From JBBSOW01 sp038259365 (GTDB taxonomy: Bacteria > Actinomycetota > Actinomycetes > Propionibacteriales > Propionibacteriaceae): a stretch of 64,000 bases of DNA. Below the pieces are notes generated by a model that saw only the letters and a program-made list of their open reading frames with translations, searched no databases and was not told where the DNA came from. The position numbers and the translations under genes were made by a program. Positions 49,986-58,882 of this stretch are shown piece after piece. Position 1 is the stretch's first letter. Each line of letters begins with the position of its first letter. The stretch is taken from assembly GCA_038259365.1 (NCBI GenBank), contig JBBSOW010000002.1:1-64000 (forward strand), read 5' to 3'.

Positions 49986-51292
49986 AGCAGCTTCTCCCCC
50001 TTCACCACAGCGGTGATCAGCTTGGCTGCCTCACCGGGCGTCGTGTCCGGGTTGACCGCGCTGGGCGGGCTGAAGGCGGTCTGCAACCCGGTCGAGACCT
50101 CGCCATAGAAGGGGCTTTGGGGCCGCGGGGCGGCATCGTCGAGCGAGCTACGGATCAGCTCCGCCATCGGGAAGGCCTTCTTGACCTCGGCATCTTCGTA
50201 CACCGCCTTTTTGGCGGCCGGGTTGCCGGTCCCCAACATGTAGAGCTTCTGGTTGGCCTCGCTGCTGATGCACTCGACGGCCTCGTAGGCCAGCTCCGGA
50301 TTCTCCGTCTTGGCGCCGACCCCCAGGTTGATTCCGCCCAGTGGCGGTTTGGAGGCCTGTCCTGGCACGGTTTGCGGGTAGCGGGCCCAGCCGATGTCGT
50401 CGATGAACTTCACCTTGTTGGCCGGGAACGCCGACCAGACGTAGGGCCAGTTGACCAAGAATCCGGAGGTGTCGTCGTTGGAGAAGGTGTTGAGCGCGGT
50501 GGTTTCGTCGGTGGAGGACATCGCCGGCCCCGCCAACCCATCCTTGGCGATGGTGCCGATGATCTTGGCCGCATCCCTCCCGGCAGCCGAATCCACGCCC
50601 AACTGAAGCTGCTTGGCGGGAGCCTCGGGGTTCTCCACGATCTCTCCGCCGGCGCCCGCGATGAGGGCGTTGATCCACACGGTGTAGCCCTCGTACAGCG
50701 AGGCCTGCACCCCGATCAACTTGTCTTGCTTCTTGGCCGCCTCGATCACCTGCTCCCAGGTCACCGGTTGGCTCATGTCCAGCCCGGCCTCCTTGGCGAC
50801 CGACTTGCGGTACCAGAGCAGCTGGGTGTTGGCCCAAAACGGCACGGCCACGAGCTTGCCATCCCACGTCGAGGACGTGATCGAGCCTTGGACCGTGTCG
50901 GCGGTGAAGGCGTCGGTCTTGCCTTGCGGAATCGGGGCCAGGAAACCAGCGTCGGCGAACTCGGCCACGAAGACCGGGTCCAGGCTCATGATGTTCATGC
51001 TGGAATCACCGGCGGCCAGCCGTCTCAACAACTGCTGCCTTTGGTCGCTGGCGCTGTTGGGCAGTTGCTGGATGTCGATGCTGTACTTACCGTTTGCCGC
51101 CTTGGTGCACTCCGCGGCGATCTGGGCCTGCCCGCCCCCCTCGGGGTCGGAGCCGCCGCCGTCGGGATTCATGTACCAGGTGAGCGTCGAGGCACTCTCG
51201 GCGCCGCTGCACCCGGCCACCGCGAAGAGCAGAGCGGACGCGGCGGTGGCCACCGCCGCCTTGGATCGCTGGCCGAACTTGACGGTCTTCAC
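49982..51292 (-). CDS. Extracellular sugar-binding lipoprotein (MalE-type)
   Basis: 436 residues with a lipoprotein signal (SALLFAVAGC, lipobox about residue 30), so lipid-anchored outside. Family 1 binding protein: LTWYMNPDGGG, LLRRLAAGDSSMNIMSLDPVFVAEFADAGFL, NTQLLWYRKSVAKEAGLD and the WPYVWSAF region are typical. It delivers a sugar or oligosaccharide to MalFG. GTG 51292 is preferred because AGGGG is 9 bases before it; ATG 51301 touches that ribosome site. First gene of the import operon; a palindrome (51339-51354) lies upstream. Confidence 0.92.
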   Translation of the reverse strand: MKTVKFGQRSKAAVATAASALLFAVAGCSGAESASTLTWYMNPDGGGSDPEGGGQAQIAAECTKAANGKYSIDIQQLPNSASDQRQQLLRRLAAGDSSMNIMSLDPVFVAEFADAGFLAPIPQGKTDAFTADTVQGSITSSTWDGKLVAVPFWANTQLLWYRKSVAKEAGLDMSQPVTWEQVIEAAKKQDKLIGVQASLYEGYTVWINALIAGAGGEIVENPEAPAKQLQLGVDSAAGRDAAKIIGTIAKDGLAGPAMSSTDETTALNTFSNDDTSGFLVNWPYVWSAFPANKVKFIDDIGWARYPQTVPGQASKPPLGGINLGVGAKTENPELAYEAVECISSEANQKLYMLGTGNPAAKKAVYEDAEVKKAFPMAELIRSSLDDAAPRPQSPFYGEVSTGLQTAFSPPSAVNPDTTPGEAAKLITAVVKGEKLL

Positions 51293-51338
51293 ATGAATCA
51301 TCCCCTGACTTGGCATCGACTGCCGGGAGGGTGCAGCT

Positions 51339-51354
51339 TCGAAACGTTTGTGAA
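51339..51354 (-). promoter_or_regulatory. LacI-type operator-like palindrome upstream of the MalE-type operon
   Basis: TTCGAAACGTTTGTGA has the dyad core GAAACGTTTG around a central ACGT, as seen for LacI-family sites. It lies 47 bases upstream of GTG 51292 in the 201-bp gap to the SDR gene. A weak -10-like TACGGT lies just upstream on the minus strand. No regulator is adjacent; the LacI protein at 57478-58482 has a different site, so another regulator elsewhere may act here. Tentative. Confidence 0.4.
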
Positions 51355-51502
51355 CCGTAGCAGGGTGGTTTCGGCTGGGGAATAGTGGGCGGTACTCGCC
51401 CAGCCGGCAGGGATGTCGGAGACGACTCGCCCGCACCGTTGGCAGCGACTCACGATCCATCGGCAGCGGGCCACCGACCGTGCGTTGCGGGCGGACCCCC
51501 CA

Positions 51503-52231
51503 CTATTGCGCGGTGAAACCCCCATCGACGGGGAGGCTGACACCGGTGATCATCGAGGCCTTGTCGCTCAACAAAAAGACGATGGGGGCGGCGATCTCGT
51601 CCTCGGTGGCCCAGCGCCCGAGCGGCATGGCCGCGAGCAGCGGGCCGCCGACGTCGTCTCGACCCCAGTGCCACGCCGACATCGGAGTCATGACAACGGT
51701 GGGATTGACGCTGTTGACCCGGATGTTGTGCCGGCCCAACTCGAGCGCCGAGACCCGGGTGATGTTGTCCAGCGCGGCCTTCGACGAACCGTAGGAGACG
51801 TGGCCCCGCAGCGCCACCAGGCTGGCCTGGCTGGACACATTGACGATCGAACCGCCTTGGCCGAGCCGGATCATCGACGCGGAGGCGTACTTGGTGACCA
51901 GGAGCGCCCCCCTGGCGTTGACCCGCATGACCCGATCGAACACGTCGATGTCGGTTTCCATCGGGGAGGCGATCTCGCCGCCGTCGCCGGCGCAGTTGAC
52001 GACCCCGTACAGGTCTAACCCGTGGATCGCTTCGCGCACGCTGTCTTCGGAGCCGAGCTCGAAGGCGAGGGTTCGGCAGGGCGTTTTGCTGGCCAGCTCG
52101 GCCAGGTCGTCAACCGAGCGGCCCGCCGCGATGACGTCCGCCCCCGCCTCGACGAGCTGGCGCACGGTGGCCCCGCCGATACCGCCGCTGGCGCCCGTGA
52201 CCAGAACCTTTCTACCGTCGAAATCGTTCAT
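51503..52231 (-). CDS. Short-chain dehydrogenase/reductase
   Basis: 242 residues. Classical SDR: cofactor motif TGASGGIGGATV, NVSSQAS, and the catalytic YGSSK (YxxxK) with the Ser upstream; the AAGRSVDDL loop after strand 2 has Arg, hinting at NADPH. The overall form resembles L-xylulose/carbonyl reductases, so a sugar or aldehyde reductase/dehydrogenase role suits the operon. ATG 52231 has GGAAAGGAA upstream. Last gene of the LacI-controlled set; 110 bases separate it from the binding protein gene. Confidence 0.92.
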   Translation of the reverse strand: MNDFDGRKVLVTGASGGIGGATVRQLVEAGADVIAAGRSVDDLAELASKTPCRTLAFELGSEDSVREAIHGLDLYGVVNCAGDGGEIASPMETDIDVFDRVMRVNARGALLVTKYASASMIRLGQGGSIVNVSSQASLVALRGHVSYGSSKAALDNITRVSALELGRHNIRVNSVNPTVVMTPMSAWHWGRDDVGGPLLAAMPLGRWATEDEIAAPIVFLLSDKASMITGVSLPVDGGFTAQ

Positions 52232-52341
52232 CGCATTCCTTTCCTTCCACGAAAGCCTCGTCGAGTAAACCATGGCGGACACGTGCCGCGCCGGCGCCGG
52301 AACTGGCCCGCGAGCCCTCCGACGCCGGCGCGTAGCTTCGA

Positions 52342-53331
52342 TCAGCAGCTCGACTTGTACACCGCGTCGGCACCTTCTGCCTCGAGGTTGTCCTTGGTGA
52401 TGATGGTGAAGCCGGTCTGGATCTTCTTCTCCGGCGTTCCCCCGGTGAGCGCCGCGTCAGCCTGCTCGACGCCGTCCATGCCGATCTTGCCCGGTTGTTG
52501 AGCGACCAGGGCCTGAACGGTGCCCTCCTTCAACGCCTTGACCTGGTTGGGTCCGGCATCGAATCCGACGATGGAAATGCCCTTCACACCCGCTTGACGC
52601 ACGCCCGTCGCCGACCCCTCGGCCGAGAACAGGTTGGTGGCAAAGATGCCGACGATCTTGGGATCCTTTTGCAAAGCCGCCGAAACCAGCTGGGCCGCAG
52701 TGGCCGGATCGTTGTGGCTGTACTGCACGCCGAGATAGTCAAAGGAGCTATCGGCCTTGGCCTTCTCCTCGAAACCCTGCACCCGGGCGTCAACGGTCGA
52801 GACACCGGGATCGGTGGAGATCACCAGCACCTTCCCCCCGTCTGGCTTTTGCTCTTTGATCGCGTCGAAGGCAGCGCCCCCGCCCCCGACGTTGTCGGAG
52901 CTGATCTGGGAGACCGCCATGCTGGGATCGTCCAAGGTGGTGTCAACCAACACGACCTTGATACCCGCGTCAGCGGCCTGCTGGATCGGCGCCTGCATGG
53001 CTGTCACGTCGGTGGGGGCGACGAGGAGCGCGGCGGGCTTGGACGAGATCACCGCATCGATGATCGGCTTTTGCAGCGTGGGGTCGAACTTCTGCGGGCC
53101 CTGGGTCTGCACCGTATAGCCGAGCTCCTTGGCCTTGGCCTCGATCCCGCACTGCATCGAGATGTAGAACTCATCGCCGGCCACGCCCTGCACGAACGCG
53201 ATGTTCTTGTTGGCGGAATCCCCGCTCGCCCCGCCCGAGGCCGCCGGGCCTGCCGACGGGGCGCCGGAGGTACATCCGGCCAGGCCGAGACTCACGGCCA
53301 GAGCGGCCGTCAAGATCAACTTAGACTTCAT
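52342..53331 (-). CDS. Sugar-binding lipoprotein, ribose/LacI-fold type
   Basis: 329 residues. Signal with lipobox (AVSLGLAGC, about residue 20), then a type I periplasmic-binding fold: IAFVQGVAGDEFYISMQCGIEAKAKELG, ISSKPAALLVAPTD, VLVDTTLDD, GFDAGPNQV. This is the RbsB/FrcB class binding monosaccharides. Overlaps the permease gene by 11 bases. Belongs with the permease and ATPase that follow. Confidence 0.93.
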   Translation of the reverse strand: MKSKLILTAALAVSLGLAGCTSGAPSAGPAASGGASGDSANKNIAFVQGVAGDEFYISMQCGIEAKAKELGYTVQTQGPQKFDPTLQKPIIDAVISSKPAALLVAPTDVTAMQAPIQQAADAGIKVVLVDTTLDDPSMAVSQISSDNVGGGGAAFDAIKEQKPDGGKVLVISTDPGVSTVDARVQGFEEKAKADSSFDYLGVQYSHNDPATAAQLVSAALQKDPKIVGIFATNLFSAEGSATGVRQAGVKGISIVGFDAGPNQVKALKEGTVQALVAQQPGKIGMDGVEQADAALTGGTPEKKIQTGFTIITKDNLEAEGADAVYKSSC

Positions 53332-54451
53332 TGTCTTCCTTTCTAGGTGAAGGCCGTTCGGCCTTCGCGGTGTGGTTGTCCTTCGAGGTGTCCGGTTGGA
53401 CGCGTCGCGGTCTACTCTTTCGGGCCCGCTGGGAGGCGGTTCGGCGCTGCTGATCCACGAATACGGCGGCGATCAGGATGGATCCCACGGCGGTGGTCTG
53501 CCAAAACGGCGAGACCCCGATGATGACGAAGCCGGACTGCAAGACCGCGGGGATGAACAGGCCCACCATGGATCCGAACATGGATCCGCGACCACCGAAG
53601 ATGGAGGTCCCGCCGATCACGACGGCCGCGATGACGTTCAGGTTGGTCAGCGATTGTCCAGCGATGGTGGTGGTGCCGAACTGGGCCAGCGACATCATCC
53701 CCGCCAAGCCGGAGAGGAGGCCGCTGAGCCCGTAGATCTGCAGCAGCTTCCTGTCGACGTTGATGCCCACCCGCCGGGCGGAGACCTCGTTCGAGCCGAT
53801 CGCGTAGGTGTAGCGACCGAAGCGGGATTTGTGCAACCAGATCCCCCCGATGACCACCACCACCACGGCGATCACGCTGATGACCGGGAAACCGGCGATT
53901 CGACCGTAGCCGACGTAGTCCTGCAACACGGTCGGCACCGAGCGGATGTCGAGTCCGCTCGTGATGATCTGGGCTGCCCCCAGCGCCACCGACAGGGTTC
54001 CCAGGGTGACGATCAGCGCCGGAATCTTTGCCTTGGCCACCAACCATCCGTTGATCAACCCCCAGGCCAGTCCCGACACGAGAGCCAACACGAGACCCAC
54101 TGCGGCGACTCCCCAGCCGTCGCCCCCCATCGCCTCCATGGCTTTGGCCGAGATCACCGACGAGAACACCAAGATCGACCCGATCGACAGATCGATGCCG
54201 GAAGTGATGATGACGTAGGTCATCCCCACCGCTAAGACCGCCCAGATCGAGACGTTCTGAATGATGTTGAACGCGTTTCCAGCGGTCAGAAACCGGTCCG
54301 GCGCCAGCACCCCGAAAGCGGCGACGATCACGATCAGGACGGCCAAGATCCACACCGACTGTTGAGACTTCAACGTGTGGAGCCAACTGCGGTGACCCTC
54401 GCCCAGATCAAACTCCTCGGCGACGGAGTGTTCCGTGGTTTGGGCACTCAT
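53321..54451 (-). CDS. Sugar ABC permease, RbsC/FrcC type
   Basis: 376 residues, about ten helices, BPD_transp_2 family. Landmarks: GMTYVIITSGIDLSIGSILVFSS, IPALIVTLGTLSVALGAAQI, AIGSNEVSARRVGINVD, and TNLNVIAAVVIGGTSIFGGRGSMFGS. A 45-residue basic cytoplasmic tail at the C terminus is unusual. ATG 54451 overlaps the ATPase stop by 4 bases; the longer open frame upstream overlaps the ATPase and is rejected. Confidence 0.93.
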   Translation of the reverse strand: MSAQTTEHSVAEEFDLGEGHRSWLHTLKSQQSVWILAVLIVIVAAFGVLAPDRFLTAGNAFNIIQNVSIWAVLAVGMTYVIITSGIDLSIGSILVFSSVISAKAMEAMGGDGWGVAAVGLVLALVSGLAWGLINGWLVAKAKIPALIVTLGTLSVALGAAQIITSGLDIRSVPTVLQDYVGYGRIAGFPVISVIAVVVVVIGGIWLHKSRFGRYTYAIGSNEVSARRVGINVDRKLLQIYGLSGLLSGLAGMMSLAQFGTTTIAGQSLTNLNVIAAVVIGGTSIFGGRGSMFGSMVGLFIPAVLQSGFVIIGVSPFWQTTAVGSILIAAVFVDQQRRTASQRARKSRPRRVQPDTSKDNHTAKAERPSPRKEDNEV

Positions 54452-55236
54452 CGGTGCGCCCCCTCGTCGGCGGTCTCGGAGTCTCGGGTGTCGTCTAGGG
54501 CGCCGGTCATGGCGCCCACCATCTCTTCGATGCTGGTTTCGGCCGCCCGATACGTGACGATGCGGTGTCCTAGCCGAAGAACGTGCACGCGATCGGCGAC
54601 CTCCAATACGTGCGGCATGGAATGGGAGATGAACACCACGGCGATGCCCCGGTCTCGAACCCGCCGGATCATCTCCAACACGTTCTGTGTCTGGACTACG
54701 CCCAACGCCGCCGTCGGCTCGTCCAGGAACAGGACCCTGCTGGCCCACGCCACCGAACGTGCAATCGCCACGCTCTGCTTTTGCCCTCCCGACATGTCCC
54801 CGACGTTGGTCACCAAAGATCGCACGCCCGAGCCCAAATCGATGAGCGAATCGCGCGATTCCCGCCGCATCTGCCTGGAATCCATGAACCCGAGCTTGCC
54901 GAGCAACCCGGGCTTCATGATTTCACGGCCCAGGAACATGTTCTGGGCCGGATCGAGATGCGGCGCCAAGGCAAGATCTTGGTGCACCACCTCGATGCCG
55001 AGGGCGGAGGCGTCCTGCGGGGAGGCGAAACTGACCTCGCGTCCCTCGAACAACACCGACCCCGAATCCACGTCCAGGTTGCCTGTCATGGCCTTGACCA
55101 GGGTCGACTTTCCGGCGCCGTTGTCTCCGATCAGCGCCACCACCTCTCCCTCGGCGACATCAAAACTGGCACCGTCGAGGGCCTGAACCTGGCCGAAACG
55201 TCTGTTCAACCCCTTCGCCTCGAAAATGATCCCCAT
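54448..55236 (-). CDS. Sugar ABC ATPase, single-domain FrcA type
   Basis: 262 residues: one ATPase domain instead of the fused two-domain RbsA, as in FrcA fructose-type systems. Walker A GDNGAGKST, Q-loop VVHQDLALAPHLDPAQNMFL, signature DMSGGQKQS, Walker B VLFLDEPTAALG, switch His FISHSM. GGAGG precedes ATG 55236, whose start shares a base with the aldolase stop (TGATG). The FrcA form hints at a fructose/ribose-like monosaccharide but does not prove it. Confidence 0.93.
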   Translation of the reverse strand: MGIIFEAKGLNRRFGQVQALDGASFDVAEGEVVALIGDNGAGKSTLVKAMTGNLDVDSGSVLFEGREVSFASPQDASALGIEVVHQDLALAPHLDPAQNMFLGREIMKPGLLGKLGFMDSRQMRRESRDSLIDLGSGVRSLVTNVGDMSGGQKQSVAIARSVAWASRVLFLDEPTAALGVVQTQNVLEMIRRVRDRGIAVVFISHSMPHVLEVADRVHVLRLGHRIVTYRAAETSIEEMVGAMTGALDDTRDSETADEGAHR

Positions 55237-56153
55237 CAAATTACCTCCGTAAACGGCCGCGCGCGGCCGGCGATTACTGACCTGCAAGCGTCTAGGCGTC
55301 GACGACCCGTATCGCGGAGATAGCTCAATCGCTCCGGCAGGGGCCGCTCCATGGAGTCGGCCCAGATCGCCCTCCCAGCGATGAACCCACTGGCCCCACC
55401 CTCGTCACAACTGATCCTCAGCACCTCGGAGAACTGCGCCATAGGCACCCCGGCCGATAGCACTGCCCATGGCCTGGTGAGTCCGGCGGCGAGACGGCGG
55501 CAGGCCGACGGGCTTCCGGGATATTCGAGTTTGAGCAGCGTCGGATGCAGCGCATCGAGGGCGAAAGCGGCCTGACAGATGGCGTCTGCGCGACGCTCGG
55601 GGCTGAGCGGGCCCTCGGCGTTGAGCGGATAGATCAGGTTCTCGATCACCGACGGCACGCCCTCACGCTCACAGTCTTCGATGCACCGAGCCATGGCCTC
55701 GAGGGCCTCGGCGCTGAGGTCGCGATCCCCGGCCCGCACCGGGCGATCGGCCCTCAACTGAAGGTAGAACTTCAACGCGTCGGCCCCTTGGCTGCGGACC
55801 CATTTCGCATCCTGGGTGGGGTCCAACACCACCTCGGGTTCGCCGCGGTAGACGCCTCGTACCGCCGGTTCCGCGGCGAGCAGGGTTCGCGGCTGGTCCG
55901 GCAGCCGCTTAGCCGCGGGCATGCCGTAATCGGGGTCGACGAGGAAGGCCGAAGCGGCCGGCTGCAAGGCGGTCATGATGTCGGCCTTGAAATCGATCAT
56001 CTCCGCATCGCTCACCTCGGCCTGACCGACCTTGGCGAACATCCGCCGGATGGTGTTGCGCTGATCTAGCGCGACCACCGCGAAGGTGCCTTCCTCGGTG
56101 GCGATGGCCCTCAACCCGTGTTCCATGGAGTCTCCGATCATGTCGACAAACAT
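55236..56153 (-). CDS. DeoC/LacD-family class I aldolase (YihT-like)
   Basis: 305 residues. Close in outline to YihT and LacD aldolases: FAVVALDQRNTIRRMFAKVG (YihT has a similar DQRE block), AASAFLVDPDYG, the Schiff-base Lys in LLKLEYPG, PWAVLSAGVPMAQF, and phosphate-binding GASGFIAGRAIWA. Such enzymes split a ketose-1-phosphate or -bisphosphate to DHAP and an aldehyde. The kinase before it would make the phosphoketose. It overlaps the kinase gene by 16 bases. Substrate (tagatose, sulfofructose, other) is unresolved. Confidence 0.85.
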   Translation of the reverse strand: MFVDMIGDSMEHGLRAIATEEGTFAVVALDQRNTIRRMFAKVGQAEVSDAEMIDFKADIMTALQPAASAFLVDPDYGMPAAKRLPDQPRTLLAAEPAVRGVYRGEPEVVLDPTQDAKWVRSQGADALKFYLQLRADRPVRAGDRDLSAEALEAMARCIEDCEREGVPSVIENLIYPLNAEGPLSPERRADAICQAAFALDALHPTLLKLEYPGSPSACRRLAAGLTRPWAVLSAGVPMAQFSEVLRISCDEGGASGFIAGRAIWADSMERPLPERLSYLRDTGRRRLDACRSVIAGRARPFTEVI

Positions 56154-57481
56154 TCGGTTGATTCGGCCGCCCGGCGGGCCAGCTTGGCCGCGCCGATCAC
56201 CTCAAGTTGGGTGACCGCGCTCACCTGCACACGCTTGGCCCAGTGCTGGCGGGCGCGGACCGTCGATGTCACTTCGCTCCATCCGCCGGCGAGGACGGCT
56301 CGCTGACCGTCCCAGTTCGTCAGCCGGCGAACCAGCTCGACCCTGGCCCCGATGCGCTGCGCGCACTGGGCAACCGCTGCGCTCCACAGCGACTCCGGAG
56401 TCATCGCGTCATCGTCGAGAACGATGGTGAAGACGTCCCCCTCAAGACGGTAACCGTCCTCGACAGGTTCGTCGTCTCCGGCCAGAAGGCTGGCTCGCTC
56501 GTCTAAGGAGTCTCGGGCGGCAGCGTCATCGATGCCCAGAAGCCGCAGGACGCGGTTGAGGACCAGCCCGGTGCGGGTTCCCGTCACCACGGCGTACAGG
56601 CCGGGTTGGACGTGCGGATTGACCTCGAGGCCGGCGCCCACGAGTTGAGTGACGACCGCGCGCGGGGGGAGTTCGCTCAGGGTCATCACGATCGTCTCGG
56701 CGGTGCCCAGGGAGGCAAAGAGGTCTCCGCTTCCCGTGCCCGCCGCAGCGGCCGCCACCGAGTGATCGTGACCGGCCACGGTGATGACAGCACCCTTCAG
56801 TGCGGCGTGGAGCCGGGGCCCGGTCGCCATCCCCAGCGGATCGCCGGCGCGCGTCGGCGCGGGAAGGAAACGAGGGTCCAATCCGAGCCAATCCAGGGCG
56901 GGCTGCCAGGGTGTCGCGCTCGCTAACTCCATCAGCCCGGTCCGGCCGGCCAGCGAGGCTTCGCTGGCCCGCCTGGCCCCCAACCGATGTGCGACGAACT
57001 CCGGAACCGACAACCACTGGGTGTCCACCAGATCTATGCCCTCGCGCTGCAACCACTTCAGCTTGAACACGGTGGCCAGGTCACTCACCGGGAGGCCGGT
57101 GGACCCGGCGAACTCGCGGCGCAGGGGCTCTGGGACCTGGGCAAGGAGCTCCCGGCCGCGGGGATCGTGCCAGGCGATGATGGGCGAAAGGGCGCACCCT
57201 CCTCGATCCAACGACACTCCGGATTCGGCCATCCCGGTGATGCCCACAGAGCGGAAATGGGCGTTCGGCTGCACCGCGGTGGTCTCTGTCACCAATGCGT
57301 CCAGTCCGGCGAGAACGTTGGCGGCCAACCGCTCGGCGTCCAACTGCGTCCAGTGTCGCCGCGGATGCTCCCACCCTGGTGAGCGGACGGCACAGGCCAC
57401 CATGTCGTCGTGACCTTCGCGCACGGCACAGAACTTCAGGTGCGTCGTGCCGATGTCGATCCCGACGTCGATGGCGGTCAT
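56138..57481 (-). CDS. FGGY family carbohydrate kinase
   Basis: 447 residues. ATP-dependent sugar kinase: N-terminal phosphate motif VGIDIGTTHLKF, ITGMAESGVSLD, AWHDPRG with the catalytic Asp region, and the second phosphate motif near GTGSGDLFASLGTAE; VLAGGWSEV is the C-terminal adenosine motif region. FGGY kinases phosphorylate ketoses or polyols (xylulose, ribulose, fuculose, etc.). In this operon a ketose-1-kinase role feeding the aldolase is the simplest model. Overlaps LacI stop by 4 bases (ATGA). Confidence 0.92.
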   Translation of the reverse strand: MTAIDVGIDIGTTHLKFCAVREGHDDMVACAVRSPGWEHPRRHWTQLDAERLAANVLAGLDALVTETTAVQPNAHFRSVGITGMAESGVSLDRGGCALSPIIAWHDPRGRELLAQVPEPLRREFAGSTGLPVSDLATVFKLKWLQREGIDLVDTQWLSVPEFVAHRLGARRASEASLAGRTGLMELASATPWQPALDWLGLDPRFLPAPTRAGDPLGMATGPRLHAALKGAVITVAGHDHSVAAAAAGTGSGDLFASLGTAETIVMTLSELPPRAVVTQLVGAGLEVNPHVQPGLYAVVTGTRTGLVLNRVLRLLGIDDAAARDSLDERASLLAGDDEPVEDGYRLEGDVFTIVLDDDAMTPESLWSAAVAQCAQRIGARVELVRRLTNWDGQRAVLAGGWSEVTSTVRARQHWAKRVQVSAVTQLEVIGAAKLARRAAESTECLST

Positions 57482-58482
57482 TGCCGGCTCCGGGGCGGGA
57501 TCTCGCCAGAACCCCGCGGGATCAGGCGCGTGGGTAGCACCACGTCGGCGCGGTAGCTGTCCCGCCCGTTGACGTGATCGAGGAGGCGATCCATCGCGGC
57601 GTGGGCTATTCCGACGGGATTCTGATCGACCACGGTGATCGCCGGCGTCAACGCGTCCGCCATCGGGAAATCTCCGAAGACCACGAGCGCGACATCGTGC
57701 ACCGCCTCGGCGGTCAGTCCGGAGATGATGCCCTCACCCATGAGGGGGCTGGCGGCGAAGATCGCCGTCGGCGGGGGCTTTGCCGACAGCAGTTCGCGCG
57801 TCCACTGGCCGGCGTCGGTGACGCTCGGGCAATCCGCGCGGACCATGGCCGGATCGATGGCGATCCCGGCTTCGGCGTGCGCTTCGCGAAAGCCGGCGAG
57901 GCGATCCTGAATCGTCGACAGCCGGTGCGCGTCGGCGATGATCGCGATCCTGGTGTGGCCCTGGTCGATCAGGTGTCGAGCCGCTTCCTTGCTGCCGGCA
58001 CGATCTTGGACGAGCACGGCGTCGTACCCGCAGAGGTCGCTGCGGCGATCGACGCACACGACGGGCAGACCGCTCGGTAGCCCGATGCCGGCGAGATCGA
58101 GTCCGGGAACAGGCGCGATCAGCAGCCCCGAGAGCTGACGTTGCAGTAGTCGCAGTAGCTGGGTCTGGCTGCGCTCGAGCCGACGCCCCGAGGAGGCGAC
58201 GACGATGTCGAACCCCACCGCGAGAGACCGGTCCTCGAACACGGTGATCATGGCGGAAAAGAAGGAATCGTTGAACGAATCCACCAGGACACCGATGGTG
58301 TCCGATGCGCCGGTCCGCAACGCCCGGGCAGCCGCGTTCGGCTTGTAGTCGAGTTCTTGGATGGCCTCGCGAACATCCCTGGTGACCTTGGCGGAGACGT
58401 TGCTTTCGCCGTTGACGACTCGAGAAACCGTTTTGATGGAAACCCCGGCCCGTTCCGCCACCTCGCGCATGGTCACCTGCAT
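57478..58482 (-). CDS. LacI family transcriptional regulator
   Basis: 334 residues. N-terminal LacI helix-turn-helix TMREVAERAGVSIKTVSRVV with hinge AARALRTG, then a type I binding-protein-like effector domain (IGVLVDSFNDSFFSAMI, RIAIIADAHRLSTIQDRLAG, VFGDFPMADALTPAITVVDQNP). It is the first gene of the operon and would be autoregulated. Two near-identical palindromes in the divergent region upstream (58639-58656 and 58831-58844) fit as its sites. ATG 58482; ATG 58470 is possible. Confidence 0.93.
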   Translation of the reverse strand: MQVTMREVAERAGVSIKTVSRVVNGESNVSAKVTRDVREAIQELDYKPNAAARALRTGASDTIGVLVDSFNDSFFSAMITVFEDRSLAVGFDIVVASSGRRLERSQTQLLRLLQRQLSGLLIAPVPGLDLAGIGLPSGLPVVCVDRRSDLCGYDAVLVQDRAGSKEAARHLIDQGHTRIAIIADAHRLSTIQDRLAGFREAHAEAGIAIDPAMVRADCPSVTDAGQWTRELLSAKPPPTAIFAASPLMGEGIISGLTAEAVHDVALVVFGDFPMADALTPAITVVDQNPVGIAHAAMDRLLDHVNGRDSYRADVVLPTRLIPRGSGEIPPRSRQ

Positions 58483-58626
58483 GCGTCGCAACCCGCTCGA
58501 GCCAAGGACCCAGACGGAAACGAGGCGGACGCGCACGGGTATCCGCTAATCGGGCATCTGCTGCCAGGGTGCTGTGCCAGTCCGCGCATCTACGGCCTCA
58601 TTGTCGTCCGTGCTGGTTGGGACAAA

Positions 58627-58656
58627 AAACTACTCCCGGTTGATAACGCTGTCAAC
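58627..58656 (-). promoter_or_regulatory. Promoter with embedded LacI operator for the lacI-kinase-aldolase-ABC-SDR operon
   Basis: Minus-strand -35 TTGACA (58655-58650) and -10 TAGTTT (58632-58627) are spaced 17. The -35 lies inside the dyad GTTGATAACGCTGTCAAC (58639-58656), whose core TGATAACGCTGTCA differs by one base from the second site. Repressor binding here would block the polymerase. The 5' leader to lacI is about 138 bases. Confidence 0.7.
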
Positions 58657-58792
58657 CACTTCGCCGGGGTAAAAATGGGTGTTCGGTTTGCGTCTCGGCG
58701 CTGATCGTGGGCCATCCAACGCCTAGTCAGACGGCTAAGCGAACGCAAAGGAGAGGGCAGATTACCGGCGTTGCACGTCCATGGCGCGGACC

Positions 58793-58844
58793 CTGGCACG
58801 AACCTGGTGGGTAGTTTATCCTTGTACAGGTGACAACGCTGTCA
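58793..58844 (+). promoter_or_regulatory. Promoter and LacI operator for the P-loop kinase/isomerase operon
   Basis: Plus-strand -35-like CTGGCA (58793-58798) and -10 TATCCT (58817-58822) with an 18-base spacer predict a start near 58829. The dyad TGACAACGCTGTCA (58831-58844) covers the start region. It matches the divergent operator core at 13 of 14 bases. ATG 58883 follows. The rest of 58483-58882 shows only an imperfect 24-base repeat (58730-58753 and 58856-58879). Confidence 0.65.
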
Positions 58845-58882
58845 GGGGGCAGCGCGACGGCTAACCGAAGGCAGGCGGGTCG

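Noticed and set aside
58730..58879. Imperfect 24-base direct repeat with a ribosome-site-like AAAGGAG, possible leader peptide
   Set aside because: Identity is 17 of 24, and the only start after the site is a rare ATT; a leader peptide cannot be supported.
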